From CAILUF01 sp964505265 (GTDB taxonomy: Bacteria; Pseudomonadota; Alphaproteobacteria; Rickettsiales; UBA1997): 51,335 bases of DNA. The stretch spans positions 1 to 51,335 of the forward strand of contig CAZDGN010000011.1 of the NCBI GenBank assembly GCA_964505265.1, in the 5' to 3' direction. Positions 1 to 7,051 of the stretch are shown here, piece after piece. The position numbers and the translations under genes are program-made. Positions within the stretch are counted from its first letter, which is position 1, and the number at the start of each line of letters is the position of its first letter. The notes below the pieces were generated by a model. It had not been told where the DNA came from and made no database searches. It saw only the letters and a list, made by a program, of their open reading frames with translations.

Positions 1-55
1 GCGCGTTTGCATGGCATGCAAAAGGTCACGAGTTCGAATCTCGTTATCTCCACCA
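1..55 (+). tRNA. tRNA-Ala(GGC), 3' part only
   Basis: This is the 3' portion of a tRNA cut by the window edge. The anticodon arm is TTTGC / loop ATGGCAT / GCAAA (6-22), with anticodon GGC at 13-15. The variable region AGGTC follows. The T-arm is ACGAG / TTCGAAT / CTCGT (28-44). The 3' acceptor strand is 45-51, the discriminator A is at 52 and CCA is encoded at 53-55. The acceptor 5' strand and most of the D-arm lie outside the window. A palindromic element starts immediately at the CCA end. Confidence 0.93.
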
Positions 56-120
56 TGCTTCGCTCTTACGAGCTACGCATGGCACGCCAGTGCCAAAGTA
101 GATCGTTAGAGCGAAGCATG
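54..120. repeat. 67-bp palindromic element next to tRNA-Ala
   Basis: The arm CATGCTTCGCTCT (54-66) is the exact reverse complement of 108-120. The next bases (67-76 against 98-107) continue the stem imperfectly. The loop contains its own hairpin, GGCAC-GCCA-GTGCC (81-94). The element begins on the last two bases of the tRNA CCA and is more GC-rich than its surroundings. It could act as the tRNA terminator or processing structure, or be a mobile palindromic repeat like those known in Rickettsia. The sequence alone does not decide. Confidence 0.8.
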
Positions 121-208
121 CCAAGCGAAGCCCGAAGGGCGAAGATTGGCTAGTTTGAATCTATCATTTCCCTTGCAAAATAAATCTAATCAGCTTCGCT
201 ATTGGCAT
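118..208. repeat. second set of nested inverted repeats sharing GCGAAGC core
   Basis: ATGCCAAGCGAAGC (118-131) is the reverse complement of 193-208, apart from a two-base insertion in the latter. Inside lies a further hairpin: GCCAA (120-124) with TTGGC (146-150), and GCCC-GAA-GGGC (130-140). The core GCGAAGC or its complement occurs four times between 54 and 208, linking this set to the adjacent palindrome. No coding function is evident. Confidence 0.65.
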
Positions 209-229
209 AAATTTATTAAACCCTCTACC

Positions 230-556
230 CTATTTCTTGAAAATTAAATAAGTCGCAATCACAATCAAAACGAAACCAAGTAAATGATTCCAAAGTAATT
301 TTTCTTTTAAATAAAAAATTGAAAAAATGCAAAAAACCGTTAAAGAAATTACCTCTTGGATAGTTTTTAGTTCGATGGCGGTAAATTTTCCATAACCATA
401 GCGATTGGCCGGCACTTGTAATGCATATTCGGGCAAGGCAATCAGCCAGCTCACTAAAATCACTTGCCACAATGCTACATCACGAAATTTGAGATGACCA
501 TACCAAGCAAAGGTCATAAAAATATTTGATAAAGTTAGTAAAATAATTGTTTGCAT
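230..556 (-). CDS. DMT family membrane protein (DUF486/DMT_6)
   Basis: A 108-residue protein with four predicted membrane helices, the whole length typical of the DUF486 (DMT_6) family of small drug/metabolite-transporter-like proteins. Recognisable family segments are FMTFAWYGHLK near residue 13, SWLIALPEYALQVPANR in the second helix region, then an LKTIQEV stretch and a final helix ending in lysines. The substrate is unknown. The gene stands alone between the tRNA/palindrome region and the initiator tRNA. A slightly longer frame over the same bases has no membrane or family character and was discarded. Confidence 0.9.
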   Translation of the reverse strand: MQTIILLTLSNIFMTFAWYGHLKFRDVALWQVILVSWLIALPEYALQVPANRYGYGKFTAIELKTIQEVISLTVFCIFSIFYLKEKLLWNHLLGFVLIVIATYLIFKK

Positions 557-691
557 AAAATAAAAAAATTTAACTTAATCCTTGCCATCTAAAATATAAA
601 CCTTACACTAACTTTACAAATTAAATTTTTGTTTTTTAAATAAAATTTAATCATAAAGATTAATCGAGCTCAAAACTCGGTTTCATCATAT

Positions 692-768
692 CGCGGGGTA
701 GAGCAGCCCGGTAGCTTGTCAGGCTCATAACCTGAAGGTCGTTGGTTCAAATCCAGCCCCCGCAACCA
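692..768 (+). tRNA. initiator tRNA-Met (CAT)
   Basis: A complete tRNA. Acceptor CGCGGGG (692-698) faces CCCCGCA, giving the C1 x A72 mismatch that marks bacterial initiator tRNAs. The D-stem retains A11:U24. The anticodon loop is CTCATAA with anticodon CAT, the T-arm is GTTGG/TTCAAAT/CCAGC, and ACCA is encoded at 765-768. The anticodon stem is TCAGG/CCTGA, so only two of the three usual consecutive G:C pairs are present; position 29:41 is A:U. A long reverse-strand frame across it is the familiar spurious translation of this tRNA. Confidence 0.97.
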
Positions 769-837
769 ATCTTTCTTAAAAAAATAAGCTTCCAAAAAAA
801 ATCGGTGTCTTACGACCTTTAGGTTCCTGAAGGGCAA

Positions 838-867
838 ATAACAAAAAACAAATTTGTTTTTTGTTAT
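838..867. repeat. perfect 30-bp palindrome
   Basis: The left half ATAACAAAAAACAAA (838-852) is followed with no spacer by its exact reverse complement (853-867). All 15 base pairs match. It lies between the initiator tRNA and a degenerate tRNA fragment. The run of T in the right half after an A-rich arm could work as a bidirectional terminator-like structure, but the stem is almost pure A/T. It may instead be a protein-binding or recombination site. Confidence 0.85.
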
Positions 868-894
868 GCGGCCGAAAAAATCTTCGTGAAATGA

Positions 895-914
895 GTAAAG
901 TAAGCAGACTTTAC
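895..914. repeat. small hairpin GTAAAGT-N6-ACTTTAC
   Basis: Seven-base arms (895-901 and 908-914) pair perfectly around the loop AAGCAG. It lies between the 30-bp palindrome and the tRNA-fMet remnant, in sequence without coding character. Its function is unknown; its position makes it part of the same structured intergenic patch. Confidence 0.55.
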
Positions 915-943
915 GAAATTGAGCGATTAGATTTTTCGTGGGC

Positions 944-965
944 GTTGGTTCAAATCTCAAGCCCC
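944..965 (+). pseudogene. remnant duplicate of initiator tRNA T-arm
   Basis: GTTGGTTCAAATC (944-956) is identical to 741-753 in the initiator tRNA T-arm, and AGCCCC follows in both copies after a short length difference. The rest of the cloverleaf and the CCA are missing, so this cannot be a functional tRNA. A direct repeat of a tRNA 3' end about 200 bp downstream of the intact gene resembles the attL/attR arrangement left by tRNA-targeted integration. Partial gene duplication is an equally simple explanation. Confidence 0.6.
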
Positions 966-1060
966 TTAAAAATCTATCAATATTTGTTGGTCTGTACCAA
1001 GAATTTTAAAATTAACTTAAACCTATATACGAGATTAATTAATTTATTTTTTCTTTTTTA

Positions 1061-1642
1061 TCAAAGATATACTTTTAGTATATTAGTAATTTTTGTTGTT
1101 GCTTCGTCTATTATTTTTTGAATTTCATCTTCACCTTCCTGCAAACTTGAATATATTTTATTTTGATGTTCAATACGAGCTTTATTATCTTTTAAATTAT
1201 TTTCTATATCCCTAATTAGCCAATTTGAAGAATTTTTTATATATATAACAACTTTTAATAAACGCTCCAATTCTTCAGCAATTTTTAATTTAGAAAAATG
1301 CAATGAAGATTTGATTTTTAACAATCTAATTTTTTGTATTAAATCAATCTTATTTTGAAGTCTTTCTTGGCATACATAATACGAATCTTTTAATTTATTT
1401 CTTTCATTTTCATTATTACCTAAAGGGCGAGATTTTCCTTCATCGAAGTGAGCGGGATTACGAGACCATTCAATTAATTCCTTTAATTGAATGGTAGTAT
1501 TTATAATTTCATCTGCTAAATTAGATTTCTTTTCTTTTTTCCAAGTGTTTAGCGCGAACCAACCCACTAATACAGCAACAAGGGTGAAAAAAGCTCCAAT
1601 TCCCTCTATAAAAATTTGAACAATTTGCAAATAATCACACAT
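1061..1642 (-). CDS. hypothetical membrane-anchored protein with coiled coil
   Basis: A 193-residue protein I cannot assign to a family. One hydrophobic segment lies at about residues 11-32, followed by the aromatic-basic boundary NTWKKEKK. The remaining ~150 residues are Glu/Lys/Leu/Ile-rich with heptad-like spacing, suggesting a long helical or coiled-coil cytoplasmic domain. It stands downstream of, and in the same direction as, hipBA with about 95 bp between them, so it may be a passenger of that module. The start follows a short A/T leader and gives an intact N-terminal anchor. Confidence 0.6.
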   Translation of the reverse strand: MCDYLQIVQIFIEGIGAFFTLVAVLVGWFALNTWKKEKKSNLADEIINTTIQLKELIEWSRNPAHFDEGKSRPLGNNENERNKLKDSYYVCQERLQNKIDLIQKIRLLKIKSSLHFSKLKIAEELERLLKVVIYIKNSSNWLIRDIENNLKDNKARIEHQNKIYSSLQEGEDEIQKIIDEATTKITNILKVYL

Positions 1643-1736
1643 TTTTTTATAAATTTTTAATTTTTAACAAATTCAATTAATTTAACTATCGCTCTTCCAA
1701 TTTCAATTAATTTTTTAGTATCGAATTTCTTGATTT

Positions 1737-2963
1737 TTAACCAACGATATATTTTTTTATCAAGCGAATATTTTCCTTAGATACCCCATATTCTTTTGCA
1801 AGACCTTCCCAGTCCGCTAGAGATGATCGTGTTTGTTCAATAATTTCGGTAATGCGATTTTTGGATAATTTAGCTTCGAGCCCTAATTTGATTAAATGAT
1901 CAATGCGAGGATTTTTTCCCTCGCCCATGACCATTGTACTTTGTTCGCCATTTGGTCCTGATGAAAAAGTTAAATCGTAAGCGGGTGAAAGTTTCCACTC
2001 ACCTTTTGCATTCATTAAAAAACTAAAATTTTTCGAATGATCATCGCGGTTGTGAGCAAGAACATTAAATACCGCCAGTTGGTAAAGTTTTTCAATTTCT
2101 CGAGCATCTTTGGTAAGCATGCTAGTAAGCGTAATCAAATCTTGATAATCCAACGATGGAACTCTAAAATTAGAGTGTAATAAGCCACATATGCTGTGCA
2201 TATGCAGATGTTTTTTGGCATTTCTATCGAATCTTTTAACCGCAAAATATCCCCCAGTTTTTTTGCTGGCAAATAAGTGAATATCAGGCATTAATATTCC
2301 CGCATTTTTCGCCATTAATGCATAAACATATTCGATTACTCCAGCATCTGCAACATCTTGTGAACTACTAAATTTAACAATCCATGGCGAAAATTCATCT
2401 GGCAAATCACGAGCGCCGTGAATAATTGTTTTGCGATCATTATTTAGACCTATCAAAGCCTTTGGTCGAGCTCCCGCTGATGAACCATTTAAATTTAAAA
2501 GATTTTCTATTACCTCATCAGATGCTCCATCTAAAACCTCTTGAGATTGCTTAGCCAATTCATCCAAATTAATGTTATCAATAATTTCCTTAGAGCTATA
2601 ATCTGGTTCATAAACTAAAGCACCAAAACCATTCAATCCTACAAATGCTAACCGATCAAGCGGCGAAATACTCGAAGAAATTATCCCAAAAGATCTGGCA
2701 AAACGGTCAAAAAGTAATCGCCCCCAACCATCGGCAAGGCTATCATTAAATACTCCGCACAATCCTTCAAATAAATTATTATCAAAACTAAATACACTAG
2801 ATTTTAATGGTAGATGAAATGGCGAAATATTAAGATTTTTTTCAATAAAATCGAGGTGATATTGAAAAAAAATCTGCCGATTATTTATCGCCAAACGACC
2901 GACAGGAATGATTCCATCGCCAAAATTTAGACCAACCTTTATTTCTTTTATAGCGATTTTCAT
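1737..2963 (-). CDS. hipA: HipA-family serine/threonine kinase toxin
   Basis: A 408-residue type II toxin-antitoxin kinase of the HipA family. An N-terminal HipA-couple-like region (1-110) includes FNDSLADGWGRLL near residue 72. The glycine-rich nucleotide loop GSSAGARPK is at 160-168. The VKRFDR strand is near 242, the catalytic loop HNRDDHSKN at 304-312 and the metal-binding AYDL at 328-331. All kinase motifs look intact, so this is probably an active enzyme. Known HipA proteins phosphorylate aminoacyl-tRNA synthetases (GltX in E. coli); the target here is unknown. The start overlaps the hipB stop by four bases, indicating translational coupling. Confidence 0.92.
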   Translation of the reverse strand: MKIAIKEIKVGLNFGDGIIPVGRLAINNRQIFFQYHLDFIEKNLNISPFHLPLKSSVFSFDNNLFEGLCGVFNDSLADGWGRLLFDRFARSFGIISSSISPLDRLAFVGLNGFGALVYEPDYSSKEIIDNINLDELAKQSQEVLDGASDEVIENLLNLNGSSAGARPKALIGLNNDRKTIIHGARDLPDEFSPWIVKFSSSQDVADAGVIEYVYALMAKNAGILMPDIHLFASKKTGGYFAVKRFDRNAKKHLHMHSICGLLHSNFRVPSLDYQDLITLTSMLTKDAREIEKLYQLAVFNVLAHNRDDHSKNFSFLMNAKGEWKLSPAYDLTFSSGPNGEQSTMVMGEGKNPRIDHLIKLGLEAKLSKNRITEIIEQTRSSLADWEGLAKEYGVSKENIRLIKKYIVG

Positions 2964-3268
2964 TTGCGATTTCCTCTTTTGCGAATGCTGATTTTGTTGG
3001 CTTTAAGCACATCATCAATTGAAGAAAATTCAGTGTTTTTTAGCTCAATTGATTTTACAATATTATCTAGACCACCTAGAACCATTTGAAGTTTCAAGAA
3101 TGACTCCAAAGAAATCTGACTCTTTTGTTCGAATTTGCGTAAAGTTGGCAAGGCAACTCCTGAACGCAGGGCTAAACCTTGTTGAGTCAATCCCAATACC
3201 AGACGCTGTTTGCGGGCATTTTCAGCAATTTTTTCTTGAGCTTTGGCTACCGAATTTAATGATATCAT
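2960..3268 (-). CDS. hipB: HipB-like HTH antitoxin
   Basis: A 102-residue XRE-type helix-turn-helix protein. The DNA-binding region spans about residues 10-65: RLVLGLTQQGLALRSGV, then LPTLRKFEQ as recognition helix. A basic tail ends in RKRGNRK. It is the first gene of the hipBA pair and overlaps hipA by four bases. HipB proteins neutralise HipA and repress the operon. The ATG sits inside a 12-bp palindrome and only about one base from the expected transcription start, so the mRNA may be leaderless. Confidence 0.9.
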   Translation of the reverse strand: MISLNSVAKAQEKIAENARKQRLVLGLTQQGLALRSGVALPTLRKFEQKSQISLESFLKLQMVLGGLDNIVKSIELKNTEFSSIDDVLKANKISIRKRGNRK

Positions 3269-3316
3269 TGTATTAATTATAATAGATTTTTTACAAAAAG
3301 TAATATGATAATATTA
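3258..3316 (-). promoter_or_regulatory. hipBA promoter with flanking palindromes
   Basis: Read on the minus strand, TTACTT (3298-3303) and TATAAT (3276-3281) are separated by 16 bases. Two palindromes flank this promoter. TAATAT-GATA-ATATTA (3301-3316) overlaps the -35 box. AATGATATCATT (3258-3269) covers the predicted start site and the hipB ATG. Paired operators over a toxin-antitoxin promoter fit HipB autorepression; that role is inferred. In such AT-rich DNA short palindromes can arise by chance. Confidence 0.5.
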
Positions 3317-3483
3317 GTTCTAATTTAGTTTTAAATCAATAATTTTTAATGCAATTTTAACAATAAATTATTTTTAAAATTGGTTTAATAAATATATTTT
3401 ATTGTTGTTTGATAAGATTTTTGATCAATTTTAATGTTATTCCTTTATTTTGTTTAATGAATTTAACTTAACAATTCCCTGCC

Positions 3484-4500
3484 CTAATTTTTTTCAAGGA
3501 GTTTTTGCAAAATCAAATTTAAGCGGTGCCATTTTTTGATTGGCAAGATTGGAATTCCTGCCACAATCGACATCGGCTCGATATCACGCATTACTCCGCT
3601 CATGCCAGCAATCTTGACGCCGTCACCAATGGTAATATGACCCGCAAGACTACAATTTCCGCCAATTTGGACATATTTTCCAATTTTACAACTGCCAGCA
3701 ACTCCGCTTGAACCTGCCATTACTGTGCCTCGACCAATTTCAACATTATGCGCAATTTGGCATAAATTATCAATTTTAACCTCATCATGAATAATGGTAT
3801 TTTCAAGGGCTCCGCGGTCGATACAACTATTGGCACCAATTTCAACATTATTGCCAATTTGCACGATACCAATTTGCAAAATTTTAAAATTAACACCATT
3901 ATTATGAACAAAGCCAAAGCCTTCTTGACCAATTTTTACGCCATTTAAAAAAATACAATTATCGCCAATAACTGCAAAAGAAATCACTGAGTTGGCACCG
4001 ATTATACAATTATCGCCGATTTTAACATTATCAGCAATAACTGCGCCAGCATTGATTTGAGCATTTTTACCGATTTCAACATTGCTACCAATAAAAACAT
4101 TTGGGGCAATTTGAGAATTTTCGCCAATCTTGGCGGTTGGATGAATATTTTGTGAAGCAAAATTTGCAGGCTTGACCTCGTAAAAATGGCTTACAATTTG
4201 AGCATAAGCAAAATATGGGTTTTTAACGACAATGCCAAGCATTGAAGATGGAAGTTTGCTGATATTTTTTTCTTCGATAAAGCAAAATCCAGCTTTTGAA
4301 GCTAAAAATTTATCTTGATATTGCCCTGAACTTAAAAAAGAAATGTCGTTTTCTGTGGCATTGGGAAGTGATTTAATATCGTGAATTTTTGTTTCATGAT
4401 TAACATTTTTATGTGGCACGCCTCGAGATATTTCCAAGACTTCATGAAGATTTAAACTTTGAAATTTCTTTCTAAAAAAACGATGATTAATTGTTTCCAT
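3484..4500 (-). CDS. lpxD: UDP-3-O-acylglucosamine N-acyltransferase LpxD
   Basis: A 338-residue lipid A biosynthesis enzyme that N-acylates UDP-3-O-(3-hydroxyacyl)glucosamine. The N-terminal uridine-binding domain (1-100) is followed by a left-handed beta-helix of repeated (I/V)GxNxxI hexapeptides (about 120-310). The histidine of IAHNVEIG matches the catalytic His of the family. Length is normal. Its presence implies the organism makes lipid A. It is the last gene of a minus-strand operon and begins two bases after virB11. No other lpx gene is in view. Confidence 0.95.
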   Translation of the reverse strand: METINHRFFRKKFQSLNLHEVLEISRGVPHKNVNHETKIHDIKSLPNATENDISFLSSGQYQDKFLASKAGFCFIEEKNISKLPSSMLGIVVKNPYFAYAQIVSHFYEVKPANFASQNIHPTAKIGENSQIAPNVFIGSNVEIGKNAQINAGAVIADNVKIGDNCIIGANSVISFAVIGDNCIFLNGVKIGQEGFGFVHNNGVNFKILQIGIVQIGNNVEIGANSCIDRGALENTIIHDEVKIDNLCQIAHNVEIGRGTVMAGSSGVAGSCKIGKYVQIGGNCSLAGHITIGDGVKIAGMSGVMRDIEPMSIVAGIPILPIKKWHRLNLILQKLLEKN

Positions 4501-4502
4501 AT

Positions 4503-5507
4503 TTAAGTTTTTTTATTTTTAAGATTAGAATGAAGAGGTCGGTAATAAATCTCCGATATATATCTCCTGCCCTTTTCGCCCCGCTTTAATTGAACCACAA
4601 TATCGATCACATTTTTAATGTAATTGAGAATATCATCTGGAGGCATTCCAAGACCCGCCTGCATTACCATTAATTTAAGCTGTTCAATTGCCATTTGTGG
4701 AGTATCGGCGTGAAGCGTTGAAATTGATCCAGGGTGTCCGGTATTTATCGCTCGAAGAAAACTAAAAGCTTCCGATCCACGAAGCTCACCCACGATAATA
4801 CGCTCAGGACGAAGGCGCAAGCATGCCTCAATCAAATCTTGACTGTTAACTTTTGCCCTACCTTGACCACCCTTTGAAGCAAGCAAATGCACCCGATTTG
4901 GATGAGAATTAAGGTCAATCTCGCGAGCATCTTCAACCGTAATCAGCCTTTCTTCATGAGGAATTGAACGAATAACCGCATTGGTAAAAGTGGTTTTACC
5001 AGTCGAAGTACCGCCCGAAATGATAATGTTTTTTTTATAAATTACCGCCCTTGAAATAAATTCTTTGATTCGATTTAATTCAAGTAATTTGCTTAAGATT
5101 AAGGAATTTTTATCTTCAATCTCGCCAACTGATGCGGTATCAAACATTCCCATTTTATCGTAATCATCAAGCGACCATTTTAAGGGCGAAGGCTTACGAA
5201 TAGACATTACCACATGACCCAGCTCACAAGCGGGTGGAAATACGATTTGCACCCGAAAACCATTGGGTAAAGTTGCCGATAAAAGCGGCTCTTCTTCACT
5301 AAGCCTTTGCTCGGTTGCCTGGGCAATAAGTCTTCCAAGGGTTTTAAGATGCTCAACATCGAAATTTGGCATTTCTTCGCGATACATATCTCCTCTAATT
5401 TCAACCCAGACCTCCTTGGGGCGATTAATAGAAATTTCGCTCACACCGTCTCGGGCAAAAATTTGATTTAATGGCGACAAAAATGATTCTAAAGCATCAA
5501 CGCTCAT
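4503..5507 (-). CDS. virB11: type IV secretion ATPase VirB11
   Basis: A 334-residue hexameric ATPase that powers substrate transfer and assembly in VirB/VirD4-type secretion, acting at the inner-membrane cytoplasmic face. Walker A GGTSTGKT is at 165-172, the Asp-box ITVEDAREI near 189, Walker B RIIVGELRG at 236-244 and the His-box GHPGSISTLHAD at 258-268. The glycine-rich insert and RP-E pattern favour VirB11 over PilT or CpaF. In Rickettsia the equivalent gene sits in an rvhB8-B11-D4 cluster. Here it lies between a porin and lpxD with two-base gaps on each side, and no VirB8-10 or VirD4 is near. Confidence 0.93.
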   Translation of the reverse strand: MSVDALESFLSPLNQIFARDGVSEISINRPKEVWVEIRGDMYREEMPNFDVEHLKTLGRLIAQATEQRLSEEEPLLSATLPNGFRVQIVFPPACELGHVVMSIRKPSPLKWSLDDYDKMGMFDTASVGEIEDKNSLILSKLLELNRIKEFISRAVIYKKNIIISGGTSTGKTTFTNAVIRSIPHEERLITVEDAREIDLNSHPNRVHLLASKGGQGRAKVNSQDLIEACLRLRPERIIVGELRGSEAFSFLRAINTGHPGSISTLHADTPQMAIEQLKLMVMQAGLGMPPDDILNYIKNVIDIVVQLKRGEKGRRYISEIYYRPLHSNLKNKKT

Positions 5508-5509
5508 GA

Positions 5510-6988
5510 TTAATAAATATAATAAATTCCTATTAGAAAAATTTTTCCATCATTATTTTTAATATTATTCGATGAATTTGCAAATGTTATTTGGTTATTT
5601 AAATCAATTATTTTTGATAAAGAATTTTTAAATTTAAAATTAGTAAATTCGATATAAGAAATTAGATTTTTTTTAATTTTGTAATCAATACCAAATGATT
5701 TTACAAAATATTTATTGCCTTGAAAATTACTGTTTAGCGAGGTTAAACTTGCCTTAATTGGACCAATTTCATAAGCTAAGCCGCTAGTGAAATAATAAGA
5801 ATTAGAAAATTTATTCGCAGAATTATTTGCGCAATTTTGTGCTAATAAATTTTTATTTTCATCGTAATTGCAGGCATAAGCGCCGTTTTTGGCATTTAAG
5901 GATTTACCCCAAGAGCCAAAGGAAGAGCCAATTTTAAAACCAAAATAACTCAAACTTCCGCCAAAATCATAAGAAAATAAATTTTCTCTAAAAATATTTT
6001 GAAATTTTTTTGACTTACCATATTCGGCGGTTGAAGATAAGGCAATATTTAAATTATCGTAATCAGCAATATAATTTACCCCGAAGCTATAAATATTATT
6101 GATTTTGTTGTCGTGGCTTTGTGGTGCGGTTTTGGCGGTAAAACCTTGATTATTTGTAGATGGCGTTAATGAAAAACCTAATTGAAAATCATTAATTTTT
6201 TGTGAATAAAAACTCAGTTTCAAAGCATCTTCTAAGCCCTCAAAACTGTCATCCTTAAGAGCACGAAAATTATTTTTATTAAAATCTGAAAGCTTAATTT
6301 TGCCATTATAATTATTTGAATAATCTTGCGGATAAAAGCCCGTTGCATAACCGCTATGACCAATTGGCGACTGGGCTAGTAAAATAAATTTTGGCTGAAT
6401 AAAATTTTGACAAGCTAAATTATTGATAGCATTATTACATAAATTATTTTGAGATGAAAAAACCGGTAAATTTATATATTCCAAATATTTTCCATTGATG
6501 CCACCAGCACCACGAGCAAAGCGAGCTGGTCCTTGTTTCATTTTTTGATTGACTGCCAAATAATTTCCAATTTCAAATTTGAAATAATCATTTTCAACAT
6601 AGCCAAAAAATTGGTCAAGATTTACCCGCTCAAAACGCTGATTTGTGTTAATATTTACCTCAAATTTTGCAGTTGCCCCAACAGTTCCAATATTGTTATT
6701 TGCAAATTTATAAGCTGATTTTAAATAAACCTGGTTATCAAAACCAAGATTAAATTGATTATTTATGTAATTCTTAGAAAAATTATCTGGCAAAGTTTTT
6801 TGCTGTAAAATATTATTTTGCTTACTAAAAGCCATTGTCGAATTAACCAATCCAGAATATTCGAAATGATATTGATTTGGATTTAGTTTTTTTTGATTAA
6901 CATAAGGCGAAATAGTTTGGCAATAGGCTCTATTACAAAGCTGAAAGCAAAAAAATATAAATAAAAAGCAGAGTTTTTGAAAATTCAT
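5510..6988 (-). CDS. outer-membrane porin-like beta-barrel protein
   Basis: A 492-residue secreted protein with an N-terminal signal peptide of about 23 residues ending near AYCQ. The body is rich in Asn, Tyr, Phe and Gly in alternating patterns typical of barrel strands. It contains a GPARFARGAGGI loop, also seen in alphaproteobacterial porins, and ends in an aromatic residue (IGIYYIY), as BAM substrates do. It is probably a general diffusion porin. Asn content is high, in line with the AT-rich genome. It leads the operon porin-virB11-lpxD. The exact porin family is uncertain. Confidence 0.75.
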   Translation of the reverse strand: MNFQKLCFLFIFFCFQLCNRAYCQTISPYVNQKKLNPNQYHFEYSGLVNSTMAFSKQNNILQQKTLPDNFSKNYINNQFNLGFDNQVYLKSAYKFANNNIGTVGATAKFEVNINTNQRFERVNLDQFFGYVENDYFKFEIGNYLAVNQKMKQGPARFARGAGGINGKYLEYINLPVFSSQNNLCNNAINNLACQNFIQPKFILLAQSPIGHSGYATGFYPQDYSNNYNGKIKLSDFNKNNFRALKDDSFEGLEDALKLSFYSQKINDFQLGFSLTPSTNNQGFTAKTAPQSHDNKINNIYSFGVNYIADYDNLNIALSSTAEYGKSKKFQNIFRENLFSYDFGGSLSYFGFKIGSSFGSWGKSLNAKNGAYACNYDENKNLLAQNCANNSANKFSNSYYFTSGLAYEIGPIKASLTSLNSNFQGNKYFVKSFGIDYKIKKNLISYIEFTNFKFKNSLSKIIDLNNQITFANSSNNIKNNDGKIFLIGIYYIY

Positions 6989-7051
6989 GTATAATTAATT
7001 CTTAAGTTTTATTGATTTTATTTTTAAAAGTAATTTTTTTCAACATAAATT

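Noticed and set aside
670..960. Minus-strand 96-residue frame containing GLDLNQRPSGYEPDKLPG
   Set aside because: This is the well-known false translation of the initiator tRNA reverse strand; the tRNA itself is clear.
861..1121. Plus-strand 86-residue frame
   Set aside because: It covers the hairpin, the tRNA remnant and the end of the minus-strand gene at 1061, and has no coding character.
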